From: Nissolia schottii
Taxonomy: Eukaryota; Streptophyta; Magnoliopsida; Fabales; Fabaceae
NCBI GenBank assembly: GCA_003254905.1
Contig: QANU01112481.1
Location: forward strand, 1-64,000
Length of the DNA stretch: 64,000 nucleotides
Direction of reading: 5' to 3'
The notes under the pieces: generated by a model
Seen by the model: only the letters and a program-made list of their open reading frames with translations
Databases searched by the model: none
Told to the model about the DNA's origin: nothing
Made by a program: the position numbers and the translations under genes
In this document: piece after piece, positions 45,423 to 58,217 of the stretch
How positions within the stretch are numbered: the stretch's first letter is position 1
Layout: each line of letters starts with the position of its first letter

Positions 45423-46330
45423 CCCCACACTTTCAAGTTCTGGAATTTAACAACTAATCTGCTTCCACAAAGATCCTATCAAGTTTGCTACATGAACCGC
45501 CCCTATACCATGTGTATTTGGGGCCAATAATTAGATCATATTAACCCATGTCTTTGACCCATTCGCAGAAGTCTTTGATACTTCCATCGAGCAATTAACC
45601 ACCTTTTCTATCTTCAGGATGCAATATCTCGTTAATGATAGGATTGTTGTAATCTTTAAGATTAAAATTATCATCTGTTTCCAATGCAAAATCATCATTA
45701 TTCTGACCACCACCATGCCTTTTCATGCTCTAAAACTGGCCATTGGGACAGTTGTTTCTCGCCTGAGCTAGAGATATTCTAGTCTACATCTTTGTCATGC
45801 CCGAATCTACAAGTAGAACCAAGCCTGCCCATTGAACCATGCTCGCAAACATATACTTGTCATATCTTGTTATTAACTTCAAAATTAATTGATTCTTTAA
45901 TGCTTTGCATCTAGCAAGTATCTGTTAGGCTCATGGATTTTGTCTCAACTACCCCATTCATTTGCAATTTTCCTGAATGTGTCTTCAGACCATGCCTGGG
46001 GCAGAGCCCCGAAGCATGATACCCATGTTCTTCTAGTTCGACATACCTCCAACTCAGACCATGGTCTAATCAATTCAAAGTGTTGGCACAAGAGGCAATA
46101 ACCTATTTTCATTGCAACATTCACGTCTTCCAAAGTTGAAAAGGTGACAATTGCCACAAAATTCCCCGCGTCTTCTTGTAAGTCAGTTTCACTACACCAT
46201 CCATTAATCAGTTTGTTCGATAGAACTTTGTTTTTTTAAAAGATTTTCTCCCATTTTTTTCCTTTCCTTGTATAGCTAAAGGTCAGACATGCTATACATA
46301 GGATCTCTTTCTCCTCCTCCATCTATGTTT
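45423..46330 (-). pseudogene. LINE fragment: ORF1 and start of endonuclease
   Basis: On the minus strand, 46157-45945 reads MAIVTFSTLEDVNVAMKIG through IRPWSELEVCRTRRTWVSCFG and AWSEDTFRKIANEWG. This matches the RRM-like DUF4283 region of plant LINE ORF1 (VxITFxSxEEM...RPWS...VWIxCxGVPLxAWxEDxFxxIGxxWG). Near 45540-45455, DLIIGPKYTWYRGGSCSKLD fits the endonuclease segment GRKFTWYRxxxxSRLDR. Frames are broken throughout. The region continues at 43647 after the solo LTR. Confidence 0.8.
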
Positions 46331-46635
46331 TAAGAAGATAAACTTTAAATATTATAAAACAGTTAATAATCACAATGATTTGTTGTAAGAATTAATGAAT
46401 TCACAATTTTTTAAGAATTATAATTAGTAAATATTAATATCATCAATAGATTTTTTTTGCATTATTTATGTAATTGAATTGATGCTCATTTTTTTATCTA
46501 TCCTTTTCATTAATACATGAGTTAATGAAGAGTATATCTAGAGAAGTGAATAAAACACCAAAACATAATAGTAATGACACATTGCAGATTTAAGAGGCGA
46601 ATCTCACTTCAATTCTTGAAAAAATGCATAATTGC

Positions 46636-46790
46636 GAGTGTTAGGTTTAAAACAATGAGGGGAGTCTAAAATTGGATGAGATTTAAACAAATAGATTAAG
46701 TGAAATACAAAGTAAATTAAACGTTACATGTTGACCTAAAACCTTAAGACAATGGATTTATGGATGGTCTTTGACATGTATATAGGTATG
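46636..46790 (+). repeat. Diverged copy of dispersed repeat D
   Basis: The text gtgttaggtttaaaacaatgaggggagtctaaaattg ... cctaaaaccttaagacaatgg aligns with 2408-2530 and 6805-6920 in the same order. It is the most diverged copy in the window. Confidence 0.55.
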
Positions 46791-48629
46791 CAATGTGCAT
46801 ATTACAAATGTGTGGTCATATTGTATTCATTTACCAATTTATGAGTATTTTAAATATTTCCGACAATTCATTTACTTAAATTTGTATTAAAAATAAATAA
46901 ATTTAGACAAATTCAATTGCCTAAATTGGTATAAAAATATAATAAAAAATTAATTTAGGCAATTCAAATGCCTAAATTGCCTATATCCCACATTTTTATA
47001 GTTAGAAAATAGAACACATTCTTGCAATTTGGACATACAATGTCCATATACAAATCAATTTTCCATTTTGACTTATTGGGACTTTACATTCTCACTTGAC
47101 TTTAAGAAGGGAGGAAGGGAAGAGAGATGAGAAGAGAAAAAAAAAATGAGGATAAAAAAATAATTTTGTTGTTTCTTTTTATTATGAAATTAAAAGGACC
47201 ATTTTGATCTATAACACAACTTACAACAAAAGAAAAATGCTTTACTTTTATTTAGTTTATCATTCGTGGGCGTGAAATTTTACGTTCGCAATTAAAACAT
47301 ACCCTAAAAATCCAATCTAATCACGTCCAAAAGATTAATGTTACTATTACTTATCAGAGGGAGTTATATAATGTTAAGCAAATAAAACATAGGGGTCCAG
47401 TGTTGGGAAGACGCTTGCAGGTTTTCACCTGCTGCTTTGTAGCCTCTGCTTTTGGCATCTTGGAAATGTACTTACCTTCCCTTTCATGTCGTTCCGCGCG
47501 CACGTGAACTGGTCCCACCATTTTCCCTTGAGCTCTTTCATTCAATTTTTCATTTCTTACACAATATTCATTTATATATGATGAATTTTATGCATAGAAC
47601 ATTTTGAACATTGTTTAGAAAATTTAATTTATAAGCTTATAAATTAACTTACACAATTTAATAATTAATTTTTTATTTTTTATTTTTTATTTTATCTCTT
47701 TAAATATTAAATATTATTCATCAAAATTTGTAGGATGACGTCTAAGTTTATAAATTAAATCTATCAAATAATTCTCAAACATTTTATACAAGGTAAAGGT
47801 AACTATTACGGTTAACTGCCTTTTTATCTTTCCTTTTTTACAAAGATGTAAAACAGTAAACTCTCCATGTATTTATATGAGAATGAATTTCATTTAAGTA
47901 CTGATTAAGTAAGGTTCTTCTATTTCTTACTCCCCCCTCAATATTAGTAAATTTTGAGTTAAGCATGGATATTAAAAAATTTAAAATAAAAAAATTAATA
48001 ATACTTTTAAAAAAAATCCTTCTTTAAGTTGGTGCTGTCATTGTTTTACTATTCTCTTTCTTTCTTTTTATTCCACTATTTTATAAGTTTATTTAATAAA
48101 AATATATGAAAAAATAATTAATACTTATTGTTTAAATTTAGAAAATGAAGAAATATTTGTGAAAATATTAAAATAAAAATATGGACAAATATTTAAAAAT
48201 AGAGGGAGTATGAATATGTTTGTAAACTGAATTGATAGCACGTAAAAATTTATAATTTTAATTTTTTTCACTATTTATAACTTCAATTTAATTTTAAAAC
48301 AGTTTAGAAGAGTTTTCCACGTTCCTATATATATGATAACACCGGACTTTTTTTTAAAGATATACAATACTTTTTTTACTAGGTAAATACTTATAATATT
48401 TGATCAATTGATAGTTTTAAATATTTTATACAGCTATATATATAATACTTAGTTAATAGATAATATAAAATATTTTACAATCACAAATAATTTTTTTAGT
48501 TTTATTTTGTCAATTTTAAAAATTTTTATTTAAAACAAATAAAGATTTTTTTTAGCATAAAAACTCCATTTTAAAGAAGAAAAAACGTGTAACCAATAAC
48601 AAAAACAAACAAATTAGGGAATAAATATT
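46791..48629. other. No gene recognised
   Basis: AT-rich DNA. One short island at 47400-47530 is GC-richer (minus frame 47354-47545), but no domain or splice context supports a gene. Confidence 0.5.
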
Positions 48630-48966
48630 CTCATGTTAAATATATCATGTTTGGACGTGTTGTTTGTGAGAAAAACACAAACATTTAAATTGAGTTCTAC
48701 TAATTTTAAGAGAGATATACTTGTTCAAAATGTTTGTAAAAGAATAAATATTTTTATATTAAAATTAGTCATGTTTAATTATGTGAAAAGAGATAAATAC
48801 ACACAAATTTTAAACAAGTGAAATTCTCTTAAAATTAATAAGACAAAATTCACACTTTTATGTCTTTATCTCTTTTACATAATTAAATATGTCCAATTTT
48901 AATCACGGTTTATTCTCATATTTCTATTTTTCTCTTATTATTAAATATTACCATATTTAACATGAG
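48630..48966. mobile_element. Small fold-back element
   Basis: The perfect 14-base terminal inverted repeat CTCATGTTAAATAT lies at 48630-48643, with its complement at 48953-48966. Inside, another inverted pair (tttaattatgtgaaaagagata at about 48774 and its partner around 48870-48890) strengthens the hairpin. Length and structure suit a MITE. No clear target-site duplication is visible. Confidence 0.5.
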
Positions 48967-50835
48967 GATGCTTTCATAAGCTCGCGCTTAATAGTAGCTC
49001 TTTCACATCCATGTCCTTCCGTGGGAAAACTATCACAAACTATTGGGGCATTATCATTTTCTCTTCAGAAAAATAAAGACTAGAAGCCTTAAATAAAAGA
49101 ACCTAGAAAATTCTCACGTAGGAGAGGTTATCAATTTCATTTATACCTTAATATCTTACATTTTTTTCATATATTTATTTTTTTAAATAAAAAAAATTTA
49201 TAAGTTAATCACAATTCTTATCTAATTATGACTAAAGAGATTAATTTTAATATACTGTGTCACTGAAAATAATTTGATAAAGCCATCAAATAATTATATG
49301 CTGTCATATGACATTGATTCTTATACTTATGAGTATCTTAAAATCAGAAGTTACCACTTTTTCTTAGATGAGAACACGTGATTAAATGACAATATAAAAT
49401 ACTTTTACACTAACATTACACAAAATAAACTTACGGCTAAAATACCAAAAAAAAACATAACAATAGCTTAATTTGGAGTTTAATTAGTATCTAATAATTT
49501 TTATATTGTTATCCAATCAAATTTTGTTACATAATTATAAGTAAAAATAATTAACTTTCTCACTCATAACTTCAAAAGTAAAATAATTTCATTGAATGAC
49601 AGTGGTAAACAACTTTTCATTATCCGTGAATATTAATTAAACTCTTAATTTATATATATTGTTAATATTTTTTTTTACCGTTAACTTATCCTAAGTTATT
49701 TTATGTGTATTTTTTGCAATAATTATTACAGAAGTTAAATACTATTAATAATGTGAGTGTATAATAAACGACAAAATAAAAATATTATATAAAAGTTAAC
49801 ACTTTAACAATAAAGTCTAATTATTTTGTACTGACAACATAAAGATTTTGTATAATTGACTATTTCACTCATTATTTAAAATGTCATACATTTAAAATGA
49901 TTTAATTGATTAATAGTATAAAAAAACCTTACACGGTTAATATATTGAAATTAAAGTCTTTTTTTAGTCTTTACTAACACAATTTTAGATTAGTATTAGT
50001 AATTAAATGTTTATTTTTTTTAAAGAAAATTGAAATTCTAAGATGAAAACCGTTGGCTTTGCAGTTTTGCAGATAAACTTTATCTGATGTTATAATTTAC
50101 TGTGATTAATTAATATTAAGTAATTCATTTAATATTTTTATTAAATGCGTTTTGTCTGTTAAAATTGATCGGTAAAGCAAGGATATTTGATACACTGAGA
50201 GTTTATGGTAGGGTGCAATTTTATTCAGCGGTAATGTAAAGTATTTCACGTAATTATAATTATATATATATATATATAATTAAGGATAACATGACCCAAA
50301 ATGTGTAAACTTTAATAGTATAATTATATAATAATGAAAACTTATTTATCAATAATTTATAAATTTGAAATAATATTTTTAAACCAAATACGCGGTGAGA
50401 GGAGGAGGGAATAGTCTAATAAATACTTAAATACTCAAAATTGAAGGCGAAACACTTCATTATATATATTTATCATTTTGATTGACAGGTAAAACACTTC
50501 ATAATCTAACAATAGTAACAATCACACAACTATATGATTTTCCCCCAAATTTTGGTAGATTTGATGCAAAAAAGAACCAGACAAGCAGCAAAGAAGCATA
50601 TAAATATGGTGAATCTCTTAATCAACTTGTGATCCCTTCGTCAGCCAGCATCGTGTCGATCACAATTCGAAAAGGCAAAATATCATATAAAAATTAGAAA
50701 ACACTTCCTTTCGTCTAATTAACAGGAAGATAATGGAATTGCTTTACTATGTATTCTACGAGAATATAAATTATTCGAAGACATTTAATAAACTTGATTT
50801 AATGCTTCTATTTTTTTTTCTTTTCTTTTCTCAAG
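48967..50835. other. No gene recognised
   Basis: Strongly AT-rich DNA with a TA run near 50262-50277. Short plus-strand frames at 50482-50697 and 50733-50918 begin without recognisable context. See the separate note on a 54-base exon-like stretch at 50836-50889. Confidence 0.45.
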
Positions 50836-50918
50836 ATATACGCAACAGGTTAGATGAGATGGAGAAGCAATTAGACGATATATGCCAAGGTGCCTTCCTT
50901 ACTTCCTTTTCTTTATAG

Positions 50919-52294
50919 GTCTTTTCATGCCAATTTAATTTGTTTATTTAATTAAGAATTAAGAGTGCATGTCTTTGAATAATGAATGAGTCGAATCCTT
51001 TTGTAAACAACTAAGTAAAAGATTCCTTTAATTTATTCACAATAGATAAAAGAACAAAGGAATCAAATATTCTTCTGATGTTGTTAACGTGGTATTTGAA
51101 TATAATTCAGTTTAAGGTACACTTACTTAAATGAGTGAAGCATAAGGTTGATCATGATTGTCCTACTATTGTATTGAATTTCATTTAATTACCATGCTTG
51201 TGTTGTGCTGGCTCAATCAACTAGTATTATTATTTTTATTTGAGGAGAAAGAAAAAAATTTCATTCGTCTAAAACTTAGAGACACTTAAAAATTGAAGAG
51301 ATATATATGATGTTATGTTAATAAGATATAAATATCCATTTCATTCTAAACTAACATATAATATGTGGCTCTATTTATTACTCAAAAATTATCAATGTCT
51401 AAATATCTTTCATATTTAGACAAACATAAAACATGTTAGAAATTTAAAGAGTGCGTCAAGTCTTTCTTTACTGTAAATCTACACAAACCCTAAAAAAACA
51501 CTCGCAACAAGAATTTAAAATAACACTAATAGAGACAGAAAAACATAAGATATTTTGTTTTAAGAAATAATAAATATAAATAACTATGGTTAAGATCTAA
51601 TAAATTCAAGTCATTTATAAGATAAAAAAAATTATAAACAACAAAAAAAAGAATGATGACAACCTCCTCACATACACTCACAGAAATAAAGCAAAGTTGA
51701 TCATATAAGTTAGAACAAAAGAGTAGTCAATTAAAAAATCGAAGAAAATGAAAAGAAATACTATGAAAGTAGAATAGTCAATTAGAAAATTGAAGAAAAT
51801 GAAAGTTATAGAACACAAGAATAGTCCATTGTGTTCTTTTTAGGTTTTTTTATTTTAGATTATTATGGAAAAATTATAAACTCATTTGGTTGATAAATAT
51901 ATTTAATGAGAATATTGTAATAATTTTTAAAATCACCTTTAATATATTATTTTTTCTCTTGATTGAACCACTAACTTCTGAACCATATTATCAAGGACTC
52001 GACTAGGCCAATGACTTTTATAGGGGATAAAGATTTTCATTCTTAAGACTTGAACTTAAGACTATAGGTTAAGAGATCAAGGTTCATCACTATCTTGATC
52101 AACCCCACATTAATTTCCCTTACACTAAGTCTGTTTAGTTGTACTAATTAGTATTATTATAATTATTTTTTAAAATAAAAATTACACTTCCAAAAAAAAT
52201 TGGAGGATAATTTAGTAGTTTTGCACAATAATTTCATTCGAAAATTACACTTGGATGTGTGTATGGGGGGGGGGGGAATTTAATATCGAACTGT
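50919..52294. other. No gene recognised
   Basis: AT-rich intergenic DNA. Around 51720-51840 there is a loose local duplication (gtagtcaattaaaaaatcgaagaaaatgaaa and gtcaattagaaaattgaagaaaatgaaa). No frame or RNA gene was seen. A G run lies at 52266-52276. Confidence 0.45.
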
Positions 52295-52535
52295 GGGGAT
52301 TTTGTAAAAGTTATTAAAATGTGGTATTCTTTTGTAAATTGCCGCACTCTGCGGCAATTTATGTTACTTTTTTTGTTGGTAAATTGTCATATTTTATGGC
52401 AATTTATGCTCTTTTTTTAATTTATACCGCAACTTTTTATTTTTTTAATAAATCTCAATGTTTTGTCACGATTTATACCATTGTTTTTTTTAATAAATCC
52501 CCATTTTTTATGGTAATTTGCTGCTAAAATCCAAC
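52295..52535. repeat. Degenerate tandem repeat with internal dyads
   Basis: Units of roughly 50-60 bases contain a small dyad of the form aaattgccgc...gcggcaattt (52335-52360), then aaattgtca...tggcaattt (52380-52408), then more decayed versions to about 52520. The frame across them (52321-52527) is repeat translation, not a gene. Confidence 0.55.
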
Positions 52536-53309
52536 GTATTGGCCCATTATGAAAATAGGATCACAATTTTGTTCTTTTTCATTACTTCTACCATACTTAA
52601 ATTTTTTAACCAATTTCATTCCCATAGCATGACATGGCTTCTCTGAAACATAGGTTGCACTTTAGAAGTTCAAATGCATACTTGAGGACTAATGGTTAAT
52701 TATTCAGAGAGAAGTTACAATTTTTTTATTGAAATTGTTTAAGAAAGAATTATGCATATTTATCTTCACCATTAATTACTTTTTAAAGAATTATTTTAAC
52801 CTTTAAAGTGTAGTAAGCCCTATTTGAGAATAAAATATTCTCAACACCCTTGAAACGAAAATAAAAATCTATTGAAACGTGTAGGGTATAAATATTATTG
52901 GGATTGATTTGTCCTCAAGAATTAATTTATATAGCTGTTTGATGTGACCATTAATTGAACATAAAATATCTAAAGAGGGGTTTACCCTAAAAAAAAAAAT
53001 ATCTAACATTCAAGCCCACTCAGCATGTTATTTTCTTTTTGGTCAAGATTGAGATTTTTTTTTTCATGTTTCAATTTTTTTGGCATGGATTGAGACCCAT
53101 TTTAAAATTGCAAAATAATAATAATAATAATAATAATGTTAATGTTAATGTGAACTAGGGTTTTTGACATTTAGGTGAGTTTGAGGGGAAAAATTCCTAA
53201 TATATGGGTTGGAATGAGAAATTACAAAAGTGTGGGGCAAATTTCTGAAATCATCACTGTGCAAGGCGATTTCAGAAAATCCGAAAATTAAAAAAAAAAA
53301 AATTTAGAC

Positions 53310-53344
53310 GTCTGAAATCGCTACAGGGGGTGGCGATTTCAGAC
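53310..53344. repeat. Perfect 12-base inverted repeat (hairpin)
   Basis: GTCTGAAATCGC and its exact complement GCGATTTCAGAC are separated by 11 bases. A partial copy (ctgaaatcatc..ggcgatttcagaa) lies just upstream at 53248-53279. It may be part of a decayed MITE. Confidence 0.65.
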
Positions 53345-55200
53345 AAGAAACCCACACATTCGTAATTTTTTTAAATAGACCATACTATGAGATTACAAAT
53401 TCATTGAAGCCATATATATGTAAAAAATCTTGTGAGGTAACCTGCGCACTCCTAAGTTATGTAGTGCAGATGTGGTTGACCCACATACTCAACTCTAGCT
53501 TAAGAATCACTATATATTATTTATGTTAATTTATTAATTTAATATTTGTGTTTTTCTCTCTTATCATACAATATGAGATTAATGATCACATGTAATTTTA
53601 TTAAAGAAAATATTATTCTATTAAATATATTAAGAAATGTACTTTCGTACATTTAAAGAATTTTAAATTATTAACAACAATTAATATAAAGTCGCGAGTG
53701 AATGGAATGTTTATTGAAGAGAAAGAAAATTGTGTCTATTAATATACTAGTAATGAAATGACCAATTTTAATTTAAAGTACTTGATTGCTTAATTGAACA
53801 ATTTGTTTATACTCACACAACTTTAATTTCGTCCATTTTGGCTATTTAAGCCAACCCTAGCTGGCTAGGTGAACTGCGCAGTCCACCGTTGTATGTACCT
53901 CAGGGGCTAGGGCAGTTGGGTTGCACGGGGATTTCTCTAAGTATCTTCATTGTAAACATAAGTAATATATTTGGAATTTAACATTCATATTTGATACATG
54001 ATTCGATGGGTGCCGTTGATGTATATGCTCAATAATATAATAACCACCATTTGGCTTTATACTATCCGACAAGCATATATTGAGATATTTTGGGTTAAAT
54101 TATTTGACTATAGTTATTGGACATAAATCCTGATATATGTGTGGTTAAAAAACACTCCACTTTTACCTTTAAATTTTTATAGACGAATTCTCAATTTAGT
54201 TCCTAACAAAAAATTGTTGCCTTACTCAGGTCTCTAATAAAATATTGTTAAATAAAAAGAAGTGTTTTGTTAGTCTCTCACATTTTTAAAGTGTAGTTGT
54301 TAATTCTCACATTGACAAATAAAAAAGAAAGTGAGGATTAACAAGAATAACATTTAAAAAGACAAGAAATTGACGGAGATACTTTAAAAAGGAGGAAACT
54401 AACATAATAACTTTTTTTTATTGGAAGAATAATGTTTTGTTGATGAACCAAACTGGGGCTTTGCCCATTTTTATTTTATCCTTAATCTATTATTTAAGAT
54501 AATTCATACTTAAATGCTCTATTTTTTAAAATTATATATATATATATATATATTTCACTAGTATCTAAATTTTTATCAATAATGGGACAAATTAATTTAA
54601 CTTTTATATAAATACATGCACACGCTCAATGTGCATAGCCCGCAGTAAACCAAATATCACTAAAAATAAGAATTTTCGGTGATCTTTTTCTTACTCGATT
54701 TTATTAGATATTTTATACATAGTTTGGTGCTCATAATGCAAATATGTGCAAATATGTGACATATTTAACAGAGTAGAGTAAAAAAAAAATAACTCTTGGT
54801 CCAAAAGTACCTGAGAATGTTTCAAAAGTAAAAATTTGCCGATATTATTAAATTATTGATCATTTAAATTACCGTCAGAGTGTTGAGAATGAGTGAAAGT
54901 AATTTTGTGAGTCTCAACAATTGTTACCGTGTGCGTACATTCATATTATTTATTTTGAAAGAATATGATAGGTGCTGAATCTGCCTCATCTCATAAGTGA
55001 CAATTCAATAAACAAAAGAAGGGAGCGGGGGTGAGGCCTAGCTAGCATGTAGCATTGGTTGGCCTAGAGTACAACCCAAACCATGTCTCCGTCATTTGGC
55101 AAGTGTCCTGACCCCGCACACACCTGATCTTTTTCTTCTCCAAATTAATTAAATGTGATCTTTTCTAATTATTAGTATTTTTGTTTAAATTTAGCTTATT
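53345..55200. other. Intergenic DNA upstream of the KNOX gene
   Basis: AT-rich DNA with a TA run at about 54534-54553. A GC-richer patch at 53836-53930 starts with the palindrome ggctatttaagcc but has no assignable function. This region probably includes distal promoter sequence of the gene starting at 55665. Confidence 0.45.
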
Positions 55201-55438
55201 AAAAAAAATTAGAATAACAAAACAGGACTACTTGACCTTTGAAGAGGAAGGCAAAGTCCACAGTCATCTTCTCTTCCAAGTCGTTTGCCTCTTCTTAGTT
55301 CTCTTATTCTTCTACCTTCTCCCCTCATTGCTCCCACCTTAATCTCAAACTCTAGTTCTATCCAAAATTGAATCTCAATTTTGCAATTTATATAATAATA
55401 ATAATAAATTATTTGAAACAAAAAGATCGCTTAATTAA

Positions 55439-55448
55439 ACTATATAAT
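55439..55448 (+). promoter_or_regulatory. Candidate TATA box of the KNOX gene
   Basis: ctatataatc lies 217 bases upstream of the start codon, followed by CTT-rich sequence (about 55550-55575) typical of plant 5' leaders. Another TATA-like site lies near 55388. The transcription start is not shown by the sequence. Confidence 0.3.
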
Positions 55449-55664
55449 CTTCTCTTAATTATTTGTTCATATATACATAGCTTTGGAATGATGTGAGAGT
55501 GCGGCGAGTAGAGCATAAAATAAAATAATAATAAATAATATTCCGTGTTTCTTCTTCTTCTTCTTTTTTTCCCTTCTTCTTGAAGACTGCCTGTCTCTGG
55601 CAGCAGAAGCAGAAGAAATTGTGACGAGGAAAAAGAAAGCAAACGCGCCGTCGTGCTCGCTGTC

Positions 55665-56505
55665 ATGGAGGAAATGTACGGAGTGCCGTCGACGGCGGAG
55701 TACGCCGACAAGGCCCTCATGGCGCCGGAGAATCTGATCTTCCCGGCCGACTACCACAGCTTCTTCATGTCCGCTTCCTCTTCCTCCGCCAACAGGATTC
55801 CCATGTTCGGATCCGACGAGCTCCTCTCCGCCGCCGGAATTCAGCGGGAGGGCCACAGCGAGGCGGTGGCGTCCACCGTGATGAAGGCTAAAATCGCGTC
55901 CCACCCTCACTACCCTCGCCTCCTCCAAGCTTACATCGACTGCCAGAAGGTGAGTGAACTCTCTCACTCTCACTCTCAATTCATTCAGCTCAGTTGTAAC
56001 CGTAACCGTAACCGTAACATCCGTCACGTGTAACCGCTTCCTCTAAACGGAAGCCGTTTGTGACAAACTTATAACAGCTTAATTAATTTTATTGTGTTAG
56101 GTCGGGGCGCCTCCGGAAATCGCGTGCTTGTTGGAGGAAATCCGGCGAGAAAACGACCTTTGCAAGAGGGACGTTGTTGTTTCCACGTGCTTCGGAGCCG
56201 ATCCTGAGCTTGACGAGTTCATGGTCAGTAGTAACGCTATATGGTCCCCTCCGCCCCCAAACTTACACCTACATAGTTTTATTTATTTATTTATTTATTT
56301 ATTTTGACCAACTATAACTTTTGTCTCAGTTTTTTTTCTTTTGGGGGGTGGGGGGGTTATTGGCAGGAAACGTACTGTGAGTTGTTGGTGAAATATAAAT
56401 CGGACCTCTCAAGGCCGTTCGATGAAGCGACGAGCTTCCTTAACAAGATCGAAATGCAGCTCAGCCATCTCTGCTGCAACGGTGCTTCTGTTCCAACTCT
56501 TTCTG
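55665..56505 (+). CDS. KNAT6: Class I KNOX homeobox protein, KNAT2/KNAT6 type (exons 1-3, 3' part outside window)
   Basis: KNOX proteins are nuclear TALE-type transcription factors that pair with BELL proteins and keep meristem cells undifferentiated. Three exons are readable: 55665-55949 (95 codons), 56101-56223 (41 codons) and 56367-56505 (46 codons plus one base). All have GT/AG borders (gtgagt, gtcagt, gttagt donors). The start ATG has G at -3 and +4 and opens MEEMYGVPSTAEYADKALM. KNOX1 spans about residues 71-112 (AKIASHPHYPRLLQAYIDCQ, then VGAPPEIACLLEEIRREN). KNOX2 spans about 126-172 (FGADPELDEFM, then YKSDLSRPFDEATSFLNKIE). The ENLIFPADY and MFGSDELLSAA segments point to the KNAT2/KNAT6 group rather than STM or KNAT1. 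The ELK and homeobox exons are not in the window. An alternative exon 3 donor (gtgctt at 56481) is weaker but keeps the same phase. Confidence 0.95.
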
Positions 56506-58198
56506 GTTAGTTCTTATCCTCTTTCTTTCTTTCTCTTACTCTTTCTGGTAGTTACTGTAATTTTTTTATTTTTATTTTTTTCGGAACTTGACGTTTCATT
56601 GATATCTGTGCTATCTATCTGGACTCTCTCTCTACATGGAGCATCGTCTATGGTTGCTTTCTTTGATCTGCCTGGTCCTTATCTCTTTCGATATATATAT
56701 ATATATTTTTTTTGTATTTTTTGTTATAAAAATTTCATGTGAAGGGATAACCATTGGTTGAGAAGGTTGAATAATGGTCGCAGAATAATAATCCAACCCA
56801 AGCTTGGAATAAGACATGACGCGCAGCTTTTCAAGTAAAATAAGGGAAAAGAAAAAACCCTAACACACTCATTCACTCACTTACTCACTACTCTCTCTGC
56901 GTGTGCCTTGGGTTTTTCATTGTATGCTTTCACTGTTGAGACTGTGATCGATAGTTGTGGGAGAAAGAGAGTTTGGGATTGTTTGGTCATTCAAGCTAGT
57001 TTGAGAGACCTTTCGCCTTTTTTCAGTTCCTTCTCTTTTTACTGCTCCTTCAATTAATTACCAGCTACGATCGAGCTTCTTTGGACTCGTCTCATTTGTT
57101 CTTTTGTTTGGCGTTGTTCTCTTCGCATCCATTCTATTTCTTTTTTATAAAATTTCCTTTTAAAATATTAGAAATCCCGTATTTCTTATCTGCTCGGTGT
57201 TGGTGCCCCGTGAAGGTCTAGTTATTTTTCGACGAACGACGGACTTTTTGCGTTTTGGCTTTCTAAATTTTGACACTGCAGGCATCTTTTTTTTTTTTTT
57301 TTTTAAATTAATGACTCCTCAAATAGTGAGTACGCAGTGGCCAAACATGAGATGATGTTTTTCCTAACAGCCAGTTGTAATAAATGGGCATTTGTTGCCT
57401 CTCGCATCACCCACCCATCCAATTGTTTCTTTTGTCTTCCAGCTCATTTGCCTCATCAATATGCTTTTAGTGCATGCTTGGTTTGAACTTGTTTCTGGTT
57501 GGAAGAAACAACCATAGAAAATTCACATTCAAGTGATAATGCTCGTGCGCTCATGCCCGCAGTACATATGCACTCGGCTCCTAGTTATGAATTCTGATAT
57601 GCTCGGGGTCGATTAAAAGATTCTTGGCTAAATTTGGGTCCGTTAATTGTTTGATATATGTAGCATTTCGCGGAGTGATAATTTAACAAATGATGTTGGT
57701 AGTGTGTATTTTGAAGGTGATGTCATTGTTTTACCAGGTTTGATACGTACCTAGAAATTGTTGATCATAGAGAATTTCTAAGTTATGAATTTAATTGTTT
57801 TCTGAAAATCATGATGTGTCAAACTCACTTTTTATTTTAATTTAATTTGAAATAGTGGAAACTACAAACATGTTCTTCAAATTATATATCAACACATGTA
57901 CTTCATGAGTGTGAGCTAGTGCTGCTGCGTCAAACCACGTTTCCCATGTAATATTTTATTAGCTATATATTAAGGTGTGTGCAAGCTTCCGAAATACAGA
58001 TGGAGAACTTACTTCTTCCTAATTTCCTGTTTGCACACACGATCTTACATGCTTATGGTAATGCCTAATATAATATACTAGTATCATTGTAATCTAGTAG
58101 TGCCCTTTTTGGATTAGATGAAAAAAACATGATCTGACAGTATTGGCATGCAATGATTCTGATTTCGAACTTTATTAGTGTATCGAGTTCCAATATAT

Positions 58199-58217
58199 AG
58201 AGAGAGAGAGAGAGAGC
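58199..58217. repeat. (AG)n microsatellite in KNOX intron 3
   Basis: A short AG run following tatatagag. Simple sequence. Confidence 0.9.

Noticed and set aside
55409..56027. Minus-strand frames of 103 and 186 codons opposite the KNOX gene
   Set aside because: They are shadows of GC-rich KNOX exon 1 and its leader; the plus strand shows clear KNOX homology and splice sites.
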